Assembly (NCBI GenBank): GCA_947589325.1
Contig: CANQAM010000015.1
Coordinates: 1 to 51,517 of the forward strand
Reading direction: 5' to 3'
DNA length: 51,517 nt
Origin: an uncultured Bacteroidales bacterium
GTDB lineage: Bacteria; Bacteroidota; Bacteroidia; Bacteroidales; UBA11471
The first letter of the stretch is position 1, and each line of letters begins with the position of its first letter. Shown piece by piece: positions 1 to 7,651 of the stretch. Below the pieces are notes generated by a model that had not been told where the DNA came from, did no database searches, and saw nothing but the letters and a program-made list of their open reading frames with translations. The translations under genes were made by a program, and so were the position numbers.

Positions 1-43
1 TCTCTTCCCTCGCAAATTCCTGAAAAATAAAAACGGAAAAAAC

Positions 44-74
44 TTGCGGGACGGAAATATTTGTTTTACCTTTG
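44..74 (+). promoter_or_regulatory. Bacteroidetes-type promoter of rpsO
   Basis: A -7 element TACCTTTG lies at 67-74 and a -33 TTG at 44-46, with a 20-nt spacer. This matches the TTG-N19/21-TAnnTTTG consensus of the Bacteroidetes primary sigma factor. Transcription should start near 81, giving rpsO a leader of about 30 nt. Read directly from sequence; not experimentally shown. Confidence 0.75.
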
Positions 75-113
75 CGGTCTCGAAATTATTAACCATCAAA
101 AAAACAGCTTAAA

Positions 114-383
114 ATGTATTTAACTGCTGAAAAGAAAAAGGAGATCTTCGAGAAATACGGAAAGTCCAATACTGATACCGGCTCACCTGAGGCGCAGATA
201 GCATTATTTTCCTACCGTATTGCTCATTTGACTGAACATCTCAAGTCAAATCACAAAGATCATATGACCGAAAGAGCCTTGAAAATGTTGGTCGGCAAAC
301 GCCGCCGGCTGCTCGATTACCTGATGCGGATAGACATCGAACGCTACCGCGCCATCGTAAAAGAACTGGCTCTGAGAAAGTAA
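114..383 (+). CDS. rpsO: 30S ribosomal protein S15
   Basis: This 89-residue protein is the normal S15 length. S15 binds the central domain of 16S rRNA and helps form intersubunit bridge B4. The family signature is clear throughout: the [18 protein letters not shown] segment, the [13 protein letters not shown] segment and the [14 protein letters not shown] segment that contacts rRNA. The ATG follows an A-rich leader with no strong Shine-Dalgarno, as is usual in this phylum. The gene is monocistronic, with a promoter just upstream and a strong terminator 20 bp downstream. Confidence 0.99.
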   Translation: MYLTAEKKKEIFEKYGKSNTDTGSPEAQIALFSYRIAHLTEHLKSNHKDHMTERALKMLVGKRRRLLDYLMRIDIERYRAIVKELALRK

Positions 384-403
384 GCACAGCCTTACCTCAC
401 ACG

Positions 404-442
404 ACGGGGCGACTTCGCAGCGAAGCCGCCCCGTTTGTTTTC
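404..442 (+). terminator. Rho-independent terminator of rpsO
   Basis: ACGGGGCG at 404-411 pairs perfectly with CGCCCCGT at 427-434. After one A/C mismatch, CTTCG pairs with CGAAG around a 3-nt loop. The stem is followed by a T-rich run. Confidence 0.85.
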
Positions 443-487
443 CGTCTGCATCGCCGCGTGCCGGCAGATTATTTCCGCCGCGCCGGC

Positions 488-518
488 TTGGGCGTGTGGC
501 AGAAAAAAGTTACCTTTG
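488..518 (+). promoter_or_regulatory. Promoter of the metallo-hydrolase gene
   Basis: TACCTTTG lies at 511-518 and TTG at 488-490, with a 20-nt spacer. The predicted start near 525 lies downstream of the furthest-upstream ATG in the frame (435). This supports starting the protein at 573. Confidence 0.65.
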
Positions 519-572
519 CATTGCGATAAGCGCGGGCGCGTTTGCCGGCGCGGCAAAGAAGACAAGATACCG

Positions 573-1397
573 ATGAATTTGCATTTTCTCAGTCTGTCGA
601 GCGGAAGCGACGGCAACTGTTACTATATTGGCACCGAGCGTTACGGCATACTGATAGACGCCGGCATATCGCCCCGCCGCATCAAAAAGGGGCTGGCGGC
701 AGCGGGGCTGTCGCTCGATGCGGTCGTGGCTTTGTGCCTCACCCACGACCATGCCGACCATGTGAAAAGCGCGGGCTACATAGGCGAGCGGCTCGGCATT
801 CCCGTGTATGCCACGCGCGAGATTCTCGACGGCGCCAACCGCTGCCGCTGCATTTCGGAACGGATTTATTCGTCGGGGCACCCCATAAGCAAAGAGACGC
901 CTTTCACCATTCGCGACTTCCGCCTCACCGCCTTCGAGGTGCCGCACGACGGGAGCGACAACGTGGGCTACATGGTGGAGTGCGGCGACCGCTGTTTCGT
1001 CTTCGCCACCGACCTCGGACAGGTGCCCGACCGCGCGGCTGCCTACCTGCAACGGGCGCACTGCCTGATTATCGAAGCGAATTACGATGCCGACCTGTTG
1101 CAGTCGGGCTCTTATCCGCCCTACCTCAAACGGCGCATCGCCTCGCCTACGGGACACCTGTGCAATGCCGACACGGCGGAGTTCCTTGCCACCCATTACA
1201 CGCCCCGTCTGGAATATATCTTTCTGTGCCACCTCAGCCGCGAAAACAACTGTCCCGAGCGGGCATACGACACTGTCGCCGCGCGGCTGTCGCAAGCCGG
1301 CATCGCGGTGGGTCGCGATGTGCAGCTCATCGCGTTGGAGCGCCACGCTCCGAGTGCGCTCTATACGTTCCCGCTCCCCGACAGCCTGCTCCCATAA
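573..1397 (+). CDS. MBL-fold metallo-hydrolase (WalJ/YycJ-like)
   Basis: A 274-residue metallo-beta-lactamase-fold protein of the YycJ/WalJ group, probably a cytoplasmic phosphodiesterase or exonuclease acting on nucleic acid. The N-terminus has the LSSGSDGNCYYIG stretch typical of this group. The metal-binding THDHADH motif lies about residues 67-73, and later metal ligands include the Asp of ATDLG, the His of SPTGHLCN and the His of LCHLSREN. The reading frame is open from 435, but the promoter at 488-518 and the family N-terminus favour ATG 573. The precise substrate is not visible. Confidence 0.87.
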   Translation: MNLHFLSLSSGSDGNCYYIGTERYGILIDAGISPRRIKKGLAAAGLSLDAVVALCLTHDHADHVKSAGYIGERLGIPVYATREILDGANRCRCISERIYSSGHPISKETPFTIRDFRLTAFEVPHDGSDNVGYMVECGDRCFVFATDLGQVPDRAAAYLQRAHCLIIEANYDADLLQSGSYPPYLKRRIASPTGHLCNADTAEFLATHYTPRLEYIFLCHLSRENNCPERAYDTVAARLSQAGIAVGRDVQLIALERHAPSALYTFPLPDSLLP

Positions 1398-1427
1398 ATT
1401 GCATACCCCCGAATACCTCGCGCCGAA

Positions 1428-1462
1428 CGATGCCGCCCGCTTCCGGCAAAACGGCGGCATCG
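1428..1462 (+). terminator. Probable terminator hairpin after the metallo-hydrolase
   Basis: CGATGCCGCC at 1428-1437 pairs perfectly with GGCGGCATCG at 1453-1462 around a 15-nt loop. The T-tract after it is poor, so this may be an inefficient terminator or an RNA-stability hairpin. Confidence 0.4.
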
Positions 1463-1562
1463 CCGCATTTCCGTAAAAAAGGTATAACATTCCGTATTTT
1501 TTGTGCATCGGTTTTCCGGTAAAACGGCTATCTTTATCGCCTGAATAAACAGTGCCGAAAAA

Positions 1563-2501
1563 ATGGATATGAATGGGAAAATGACCCGCCGAGAAGCCTT
1601 AAAGCGCCTGAGCGCTACGCTGATAACTACGGCTGCCGCTTTTTCCGGACTCTCCGCCCTGACCTCGTGCAAGGGCGGCAGGAGAAAGCGGACGATTCTT
1701 TATTTTACCGCTACGGGCAATTGCCTGTACGTAGCGCGTGAGTTGTCCGATGCGAATACCGAGCTGTTGAGTATTCCCCAGCTGATGAAGCAGCAGCGGT
1801 TCGACATCGAGGCCGACGAGATAGGCATCGTCTATCCCATTTACGGACACATGCCGCCCAACATGGTACGGCGGTTCATACAAAAGGCGCGGCTGAAAGC
1901 GGATTACAAATTCGCCGTCCTGACCTATGGCGCCCGCAAGTGCAACGCCGTAGAGATTTGGGACGACATTTCGCGCCGTGCCGGTCATGCGTTCGACTAC
2001 ATCAATACGCTCATCATGGTGGATAACTGGCTGCCCAACTTCGACATGAACGAGCAAATGAAAATCGACAAACACATTCCCGAACATTTGCAGCAAATCG
2101 CTGCCGACCTTGCGGCACAGAAACATTGGCACGAGCCTGTGTCGGAAGAGGAGCGCCAGATGCACGCGGGATTCATGGCATACGCAGGACTGAATCCGGA
2201 AAAAGGTTTTCTCATGGACAGCAAAAAATATTTTACCGTAACCGACGCCTGCATCGGGTGCGGCATTTGTGCAAGCGTCTGTCCTCGCGGAAATTACGAA
2301 TTGACCTCGCAAGGAGTCAAGATGCAGGGCGATTGCGAATTTTGTTTGTCTTGCATTCACAACTGTCCGCAGAAAGCCATTCGGTTTGCGAAGAACGAAC
2401 ACGACCCCTTGCTGGGACGCGGCGAAGTGAATCCCGATGCCCGCTACCGCAACGAACACATTTCGCTGATGGATATAAAACGGGCGAACAGCCAATTCTG
2501 A
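1563..2501 (+). CDS. EFR1-type flavodoxin/ferredoxin protein with Tat/lipoprotein leader
   Basis: A 312-residue flavodoxin-ferredoxin fusion of the EFR1 type, which carries electrons between a flavin and two [4Fe-4S] clusters. The N-terminus has twin arginines (MTRREALKRL), a hydrophobic stretch and a lipobox-like LTSC near residue 36, so a Tat-exported lipoprotein is likely. The flavodoxin part starts at ILYFTATGNC, the FMN phosphate loop, and covers about residues 44-190. Two ferredoxin motifs follow at about 229-270: CIGCGICASVCP and CEFCLSCIHNCP. It precedes the AraC gene and is read in the same direction. Its partner and substrate are unknown. Domains are clear; the export call is inference. 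Confidence 0.85.
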   Translation: MDMNGKMTRREALKRLSATLITTAAAFSGLSALTSCKGGRRKRTILYFTATGNCLYVARELSDANTELLSIPQLMKQQRFDIEADEIGIVYPIYGHMPPNMVRRFIQKARLKADYKFAVLTYGARKCNAVEIWDDISRRAGHAFDYINTLIMVDNWLPNFDMNEQMKIDKHIPEHLQQIAADLAAQKHWHEPVSEEERQMHAGFMAYAGLNPEKGFLMDSKKYFTVTDACIGCGICASVCPRGNYELTSQGVKMQGDCEFCLSCIHNCPQKAIRFAKNEHDPLLGRGEVNPDARYRNEHISLMDIKRANSQF

Positions 2502-2615
2502 AAACGGCAGCACTTCGCGTCTGTCGAGATACGAATTTCAATTGCCTGAAATGAGCCGTACAAGAAAACACGAATGCGTGCAAATTCTTATTTTTGCAAA
2601 AAAACAGAGACCGAT

Positions 2616-3431
2616 ATGGAACAATTAGATGTATTCGACTGCTCGAACGTCCTGATAACAAATTTTTTCACCGACGATAGAGGCTGTGCCCACGAGAATC
2701 GGGAACATACGCTTATCTATTTGTGTTCCGGCGAACTCGAAATAGAGGAACGGGGAAAGAAAACGATATTGCATGAGGGCGAGTGTGCTTTCATGCGGCG
2801 GGATAACCGAATGTGGTTGCAGAAACACGCCGATAAGGAGCACCCCTATCGCTCCATTGTGCTGAAATTCACAAAACCGTTTTTGCGGGAGTTCTATCAG
2901 ACACTCGACAAAAAAGAGATTTATATGGAGTCGAAACGTGAAAAGGTGAGTCTGCGTGTATTGCCGAATAACCGTCCGGACATACGCAGCCTGTTCGAAT
3001 CGTTGGTTCCTTATTTCGATGCAGGTGTCCGGCCTTCCGACGATGTGTTGAAACTGAAAATGATAGAAGGCGCTTACGTGCTGCTCAATACGGACAAAAG
3101 CCTCTATGCCTCGCTGTTCGATTTCGTCGATCCGTGGAAAATCGACATTCTCGATTATTTGAACGAAAACTATATGTATGATTTGTCGATGGAAGAAATC
3201 GCAAGTTATACCGGCCGCAGTCTGGCGACCTTCAAACGCGACTTTGCGAAAGTGAGCAATCTGACGCCGCAGAAATGGCTTATCAAACGCCGATTGGAAG
3301 CGGCGCACGACATGATAAAATCCGGCAGGAAAAAGATAACGGAAGCCTGTTTCGATGTGGGATTCAAGAATCTTTCCCACTTCTCGAAAGTATATAAGGA
3401 AACATACGGTTATGCTCCCAGTATGATTTGA
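2616..3431 (+). CDS. AraC family transcriptional regulator
   Basis: A 271-residue regulator. Residues about 1-110 look like a cupin-type sensor domain (HTLIYLCSGELEI, then a GECAFMRRDN segment). The last 100 residues are a typical AraC double HTH: LSMEEIASYTGRSLATFKRDF, then ITEACFDVGFKNLSHFSKVY. A -7 element TATTTTTG at 2589-2596 lies about 20 nt upstream of ATG 2616 and overlaps the codons that would extend the frame back to 2574, so 2616 is preferred. It stands at the head of the flavodoxin/acetyltransferase cassette and is its likely local regulator. The inducer is unknown; analogy to aldehyde-sensing AraC regulators such as YqhC is only a suggestion. Confidence 0.9.
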   Translation: MEQLDVFDCSNVLITNFFTDDRGCAHENREHTLIYLCSGELEIEERGKKTILHEGECAFMRRDNRMWLQKHADKEHPYRSIVLKFTKPFLREFYQTLDKKEIYMESKREKVSLRVLPNNRPDIRSLFESLVPYFDAGVRPSDDVLKLKMIEGAYVLLNTDKSLYASLFDFVDPWKIDILDYLNENYMYDLSMEEIASYTGRSLATFKRDFAKVSNLTPQKWLIKRRLEAAHDMIKSGRKKITEACFDVGFKNLSHFSKVYKETYGYAPSMI

Positions 3432-3483
3432 GCCGGAGCGTGCGGAACAAAATTCGGTTGAGCCTTGCAGCAAAACAATTTGA

Positions 3484-3515
3484 GCCTCGCAGCAAAAACG
3501 GTGCGAGGCGTTCTT
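3484..3515 (+). terminator. Terminator-like hairpin after the AraC gene
   Basis: GCCTCGCA at 3484-3491 pairs perfectly with TGCGAGGC at 3502-3509 around a 10-nt loop, and is followed by GTTCTTCTT. Just upstream the motif TTGAGCCTTGCAGCAAAA is repeated nearly exactly as TTGAGCCTCGCAGCAAAA. The hairpin lies immediately before the next promoter, so it separates the regulator from the cassette. Confidence 0.55.
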
Positions 3516-3517
3516 CT

Positions 3518-3525
3518 TACCTTTG
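3518..3525 (+). promoter_or_regulatory. -7 element TACCTTTG before the first acetyltransferase
   Basis: TACCTTTG fits TAnnTTTG exactly. No good -33 TTG lies at the usual distance, which suits an activator-dependent promoter. It overlaps a TTG that could be read as a start at 3523, arguing against that start. The cassette down to the terminator at 8494 is probably transcribed from here. Confidence 0.6.
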
Positions 3526-3552
3526 TATCAGAATATGAAAAACAAAAATGTT

Positions 3553-4185
3553 ATGAATGATTCGAGTAAGAGTGAGGAGAGAAAACGAGCTGCTTCAACC
3601 GTATGTGAAAATCAAGAGGCTGCGCGCAACAATATTTTCGCAAGAGATGTGAATGGCGAGATGGTTTCGCCCAATGATGCGGGTTACGAAGAACTGATTG
3701 CAGACATCTTCACCACGATGCAGACGGCAGCGGAGATGAACACGGGGTATCGTACACCGGAGGAGGTACATACGTATATGGGACGTATTCTCGGCAAGCC
3801 GCTCGAAAAGAGTACGACCGTTCTGCCGCCGCTTTACATCGACTATGGCAAGCCCGTAACAATCGGTCGCGGTTGTTTCATACAGCAGTGCTGCACCTTT
3901 TTCGGTCGCGGCGGCATCACCATCGGCAACGACGTATTCATCGGTCCGAAAGTGAATCTGATAACCATCAACCACGACCCCAATCCCGAAAACCGCAGTG
4001 CCACCTACGGGCGCCCGATTGTTATCGAAGATAAGGTGTGGATTGGCATTGCCGCAACGATTCTGCCGGGTGTAAAAATCGGTTACGGAGCCATTGTCGG
4101 CGCCGGCAGCGTAGTAACGAAAGACGTTCCGCCCATGACGGTCGTCGCAGGCAATCCGGCACGAATTATTAAGAAAATCGAATAG
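3553..4185 (+). CDS. Hexapeptide-repeat (LbH) O-acetyltransferase
   Basis: About 210 residues of the maltose/galactoside O-acetyltransferase type (NodL/Maa/LacA), which moves acetyl from acetyl-CoA to a sugar hydroxyl. The C-terminal two thirds are left-handed beta-helix repeats (ITIGNDVFIGPKVNLITINHD, VWIGIAATILPGVKIG, AIVGAGSVVTKDV). The catalytic His is in TINHDPNP. The family ending AGNPARIIKKIE is intact. ATG 3535 is an alternative start, but the promoter at 3518-3525 would leave it almost no leader. It opens the cassette and lies about 30 bp before the flavodoxin lipoprotein gene. The acceptor is unknown. Confidence 0.83.
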   Translation: MNDSSKSEERKRAASTVCENQEAARNNIFARDVNGEMVSPNDAGYEELIADIFTTMQTAAEMNTGYRTPEEVHTYMGRILGKPLEKSTTVLPPLYIDYGKPVTIGRGCFIQQCCTFFGRGGITIGNDVFIGPKVNLITINHDPNPENRSATYGRPIVIEDKVWIGIAATILPGVKIGYGAIVGAGSVVTKDVPPMTVVAGNPARIIKKIE

Positions 4186-4216
4186 AAATAGATATGAAAA
4201 AAACATACAGAACTAT

Positions 4217-4903
4217 ATGAAAAAGTTATCGTATTTCCTGTCGGTCATATTCATCGCGGTCGGATTGTGCGCCTGTTCTCCCGATGACGAACCTGTAATC
4301 GACCCTCCTGCGGAAACACCCGAGAATCCGGACAGCCCCGAAAATCCGGATGTTCCGGATAACCCGGACATCGATCCGAATCCGACAGCAGGAAAGACCC
4401 TTGTCGTTTATTACAGCTTTACGAACAACGTGCATACTGTCGTCAGCGACTTGTGTACGCAAATCGACGCGGATACAGTACGGATACAACCGACAGAAAA
4501 AGGTCTCGATTATGCGGCAAACAATTATGCTATCGGGAGCGCACAGATTCAAGCAATTCGCGATAAACCCGGCGACGCATCTTCCTATCCTGCCATAGAC
4601 CCCGTAGAGGTACAATTCGAGGCGTATGACACGATTATCGTTGCCGCCCCGCTTTGGTGGAGCAATATGGCTGCTCCGCTGCAAACATTTCTGTTCAACC
4701 ATGGTGCAGAGATGGCGGGAAAAAGGATAGGTCTGATTGTATCGAGCGCGAGCAGCGGCATCGGTGGTGTAGAGGCAGATGCCAAACGGCTGATTCCCGA
4801 CGGAAATTTTCTGTCGCCAAGCCTTTGGATACGTTCATCACAGATTGCCGGCTGTCACGATATGACAGCTGAGTGGTTAAAGAAAATAGGTTATATAAAA
4901 TAA
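4217..4903 (+). CDS. Flavodoxin-domain lipoprotein
   Basis: A 228-residue protein with a lipoprotein signal peptide (hydrophobic stretch ending in VGLCAC, Cys near residue 20). It is followed by SPDDE, similar to the acidic surface-export signal of Bacteroidetes lipoproteins. A linker of about 35 residues rich in Pro, Asp, Glu and Asn (repeats such as PENPD, PDNPD) leads to a flavodoxin-like domain (about 60-228) of the Flavodoxin_4 type. The usual FMN phosphate loop S/TxTGxT is altered to SFTNNV, while the APLWWSNMAAPLQTFL segment is family-typical. A flavodoxin held outside the cytoplasm on a linker is unusual. FMN binding and function are unproven. Confidence 0.82.
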   Translation: MKKLSYFLSVIFIAVGLCACSPDDEPVIDPPAETPENPDSPENPDVPDNPDIDPNPTAGKTLVVYYSFTNNVHTVVSDLCTQIDADTVRIQPTEKGLDYAANNYAIGSAQIQAIRDKPGDASSYPAIDPVEVQFEAYDTIIVAAPLWWSNMAAPLQTFLFNHGAEMAGKRIGLIVSSASSGIGGVEADAKRLIPDGNFLSPSLWIRSSQIAGCHDMTAEWLKKIGYIK

Positions 4904-4912
4904 TTCGAAAAT

Positions 4913-5473
4913 ATGAAAGCAAAAACTCTTTTATTGGCAATGGTTGCATTTTTAATTACAAACGCACACACTATGGCACAGAATGATGACAAACGTGTTT
5001 TGGTTGCCTATTTCTCGGCAACAGGCACAACGGCTCGGGCAGCGGAAAAGCTGGCGGGTATCACGGGTGGGGAATGCTATGCGATTACGCCTGCCCAACC
5101 TTACACCGACGCCGACCTCGATTGGCATGACAAACGGTCGCGCAGTTCGGTGGAGATGAGCGACCCGAAATCGCGTCCGGCTCTTGCCGGCAAAAAATTG
5201 GACGCAGCCGGTTATGCGGTTATATTTATCGGCTATCCTATCTGGTGGGACCTTGCGCCGCGGGTAATCAATACGTTCATCGAAAATCATGACTTGAAAG
5301 GCAAGACAATCGTTCCGTTTGCCACTTCGGGCGGCAGCGGGATCGACCACAGTGTAAAAAGTCTGAAAGCCGAATATCCGGAACTGAACTGGGGCGAGGG
5401 AAAATTGTTGAACAATCTCGGCGAAGCCTCCATACGCCGATGGACAGACCGCATCGCTGCCGGCGAAAAATAG
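4913..5473 (+). CDS. Exported flavodoxin family protein
   Basis: A 186-residue flavodoxin with a signal peptide (MKAKTLLLAMVAFLITNAHT, cleavage probably after the AQ near residue 23). The FMN phosphate loop FSATGTTARAA is intact, unlike that of the preceding gene. The flavin-contacting YPIWWDLAPRV and the TSGGSGI loop are also present. It starts 9 bp after the flavodoxin lipoprotein gene, so the two are co-transcribed. It probably carries electrons by FMN in the periplasm; the donor and acceptor are not identifiable here. Confidence 0.87.
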   Translation: MKAKTLLLAMVAFLITNAHTMAQNDDKRVLVAYFSATGTTARAAEKLAGITGGECYAITPAQPYTDADLDWHDKRSRSSVEMSDPKSRPALAGKKLDAAGYAVIFIGYPIWWDLAPRVINTFIENHDLKGKTIVPFATSGGSGIDHSVKSLKAEYPELNWGEGKLLNNLGEASIRRWTDRIAAGEK

Positions 5474-5528
5474 CGCCGGACGGCAGAAGCTGCTTAAAAA
5501 TGATAATAGAAAAAATAATGTAACTTAT

Positions 5529-6059
5529 ATGAAAAAAGAATTCTTTGTAATTGATTACAGTGCAATTTCGGAGGAAGACGCTGCAAAAGATGTGCATAAT
5601 GATCAGCTTTGCTTTAAGTTGAATCACACTATGCCCCATACACCGGAATACAAGGCATTGGTGCAGGAACTCTTCGGAGAATTTGGTGAAGGTTCGAAAA
5701 TCATGCCGATGATAAACGTGGTTAGAGGCAGGGAGGTAAAAATAGGTCGTAACTGTTCCATACTGAACAATGTGCTTTTCATGGCAGCCGGAGGTATTAC
5801 AATCGGCGATGGAGCCATGATAGCCGCTAATGCGCAGTTAATCACCAACAACCACGATGAGCACAAGCGATGGCTCTTAACTTGCGCCCCGATAGAAATC
5901 AAGCGCAACGCATGGGTCGGTGCAGGAGCCACCATACTTCCCGGAGTAACGGTCGGTGAAAATGCCATTGTCGCAGCAGGAGCGGTTGTAACGAAAGACG
6001 TGGCGGCGAATACAGTCGTGGGTGGCGTTCCGGCAAAATTCATCAAAGACATAAAATAG
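5529..6059 (+). CDS. Second hexapeptide-repeat (LbH) acetyltransferase
   Basis: A 176-residue acyltransferase with left-handed beta-helix repeats (VKIGRNCSILNNVLF, ITIGDGAMIAANAQLITNNHD, AWVGAGATILPGVTVG, AIVAAGAVVTKDV) and the usual ending GGVPAKFIKDIK. The catalytic His lies in TNNHDEHKRW. It is a diverged relative of the acetyltransferase at 3553, with a shorter N-terminal helix region. The gene ends 15 bp before the aldo/keto reductase remnant. The substrate is unknown. Two acetyltransferases in one cassette suggest sequential or alternative acetylation. Confidence 0.85.
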   Translation: MKKEFFVIDYSAISEEDAAKDVHNDQLCFKLNHTMPHTPEYKALVQELFGEFGEGSKIMPMINVVRGREVKIGRNCSILNNVLFMAAGGITIGDGAMIAANAQLITNNHDEHKRWLLTCAPIEIKRNAWVGAGATILPGVTVGENAIVAAGAVVTKDVAANTVVGGVPAKFIKDIK

Positions 6060-6074
6060 AAAAATTTAAGGGCA

Positions 6075-6208
6075 ATGGAAAAAATAAAATTACCATCTAT
6101 CGTATTGGGAACATGGTCGTGGGGTACGGGCGCCGCAGGCGGCGATCAGGTGTTCGTGAAAGCACGGGTGTCGATACCCGCGGCGCGTGGGAAATGCCGA
6201 TGATGTAG
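6075..6208 (+). pseudogene. Aldo/keto reductase remnant with a large internal deletion
   Basis: The first 27 codons from ATG 6075 read MEKIKLPSIVLGTWSWG then TGAAGGDQVF, a typical aldo/keto reductase N-terminus. From about 6158 the protein-like signal moves to another frame and reads ESTGVDTRGAWEMPMM then TAG at 6206-6208, a typical C-terminus of the same family. Only about 134 bp of an expected roughly 950 bp remain, so about 0.8 kb, including the Asp/Tyr/Lys/His catalytic residues, has been lost with a frame change at the join. In the first frame translation runs 42 codons to TGA 6201. The pieces sit in order and in phase with the operon, so the loss looks recent. Confidence 0.8.
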
Positions 6209-6221
6209 AGAGGAAACACGA

Positions 6222-7643
6222 ATGAAACGATTTATTTTCATACTCTCGTTTATGCTCCCGCTCTTTACGGCGACGGCGCAACAAGCCGTCGATGTGCATT
6301 GCCACAATGTATTGCCCGAATTCAAGGCGCTGCTCGAACGGCACGGGGCTGTCATGGAGGAGACATTTCCTTTGCCTGAATGGGAGGTATCCGCTCACCT
6401 GAAATTCATGGAAGCGGCAGGCATCGAAACCGCTCTGCTCTCCATGCCCGCACCCCAGCCTTATTTCGGAGATACGGAGGAGTGCCGGAAAGCGGTGCGC
6501 CGCTACAACGAAGCCTGCGCCAAACTGAAAGCCGACTATCCGGGCAAATTCCTGTTCTGTGCCTCGCTGCCGCTGCCCGATGTAAAGGCGGCTATCGAAG
6601 AGGCTGTTTATGCACTCGATACGCTCGGTGCGGACGGCATCAAACTCGCGACCAACAGCAGGGGACAGTATGTGGGCGACGAAGCGCTCGACCCGCTGAT
6701 GAAGGTGTTGAACGAACGCAAGGCAGTCATCATTTTGCACCCGCACAAGCCGTCGCCAGTAAACGAAGGCATCATCGCCACCGCACCGCTCGCCGTTTAC
6801 GAGTATCCCTCCGAAACCACGCGCGCAGTGCTTAATATGATTGCCCGCAACGTGCCTGCCCGTTATGCCGACTTGCGGATTGTCGTGCCGCATTGCGGGT
6901 CGTTTTTGCCGTTGGCTGTCCCGCGCATGAAAGCCATTCTGCCGGTGATGCAGGCAAAAGGCTATATGCAGGCGGTCGATTGGGAATCCAATCTCTCGCA
7001 CCTCTATTACGACCTTGCCGGAGGGGCTGCGCCCGACGTAGTGAAAGCCCTGCTGACCATTACTACGCCCGACCATCTGTTGTATGGCTCCGATTATCCT
7101 TATCAACCGGCTACCGTTTTGATAGAGAATCTGAAAAGCCTGCGGTCGCAGTTGGCAGAAAACGAACAGACGGCGCCGTATGTAGACGACATCATGGCAG
7201 GAAATGCGGCAGCCCTGTTCGGCGACCGCTCTATTTCGCAAACAACTTTGCTTCACATAAACAATCCGGAAACGATGAAAGCCAAAATACAGGGAATGTG
7301 TCCCAAACAGCCCATGCAGCCTGACGGCATCGTGCGTCTGTCGAAGATAGAGGTTTATCCCGAATACTTGGAAGAATACATGAAATATGCGGTAGAAGTC
7401 GGCGAAATATCCCTGCGCACCGAGCCGGGTGTGCTGACCATGTACGCTGTGGCAGAACAAGATAACCCTTGCCGGATTACGATTCTCGAAACCTACGCCG
7501 GCGCGGAGGCATACAGGTCGCACATCGCATCGGCGCATTTTCAAAAGTACAAACAGGGAACGCTGCACATGGTCAAATCGTTGGTGTTGTCCGACCAGAA
7601 ACCGTTGAATCCCGCCGGCAAAATTATCAATACCCTTCAATAG
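6222..7643 (+). CDS. Exported amidohydrolase fused to an ABM (YgiN-like) domain
   Basis: A 473-residue protein with a signal peptide (MKRFIFILSFMLPLFTATAQ). Residues about 22-335 are an amidohydrolase_2 TIM barrel of the ACMSD / gamma-resorcylate decarboxylase type. Metal ligands are visible: HxH in VDVHCHN, His in ILHPHKP, His in VVPHCGSF and Asp in YGSDYPY. Residues about 360-465 form a second domain like antibiotic-biosynthesis monooxygenases / quinol monooxygenase YgiN (from VRLSKIEVYPEYLEEYM to LVLSDQKPL). These domains are normally separate proteins. It starts 13 bp after the reductase remnant. Likely action is decarboxylation or hydrolysis plus cofactor-free oxidation of a ring compound; the substrate is unknown. 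Confidence 0.82.
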   Translation: MKRFIFILSFMLPLFTATAQQAVDVHCHNVLPEFKALLERHGAVMEETFPLPEWEVSAHLKFMEAAGIETALLSMPAPQPYFGDTEECRKAVRRYNEACAKLKADYPGKFLFCASLPLPDVKAAIEEAVYALDTLGADGIKLATNSRGQYVGDEALDPLMKVLNERKAVIILHPHKPSPVNEGIIATAPLAVYEYPSETTRAVLNMIARNVPARYADLRIVVPHCGSFLPLAVPRMKAILPVMQAKGYMQAVDWESNLSHLYYDLAGGAAPDVVKALLTITTPDHLLYGSDYPYQPATVLIENLKSLRSQLAENEQTAPYVDDIMAGNAAALFGDRSISQTTLLHINNPETMKAKIQGMCPKQPMQPDGIVRLSKIEVYPEYLEEYMKYAVEVGEISLRTEPGVLTMYAVAEQDNPCRITILETYAGAEAYRSHIASAHFQKYKQGTLHMVKSLVLSDQKPLNPAGKIINTLQ

Positions 7644-7651
7644 AAACCGTC

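Noticed and set aside
3523-3552. Starting the first acetyltransferase at TTG 3523
   Set aside because: The TTG is part of the -7 promoter element, upstream of the expected transcription start.
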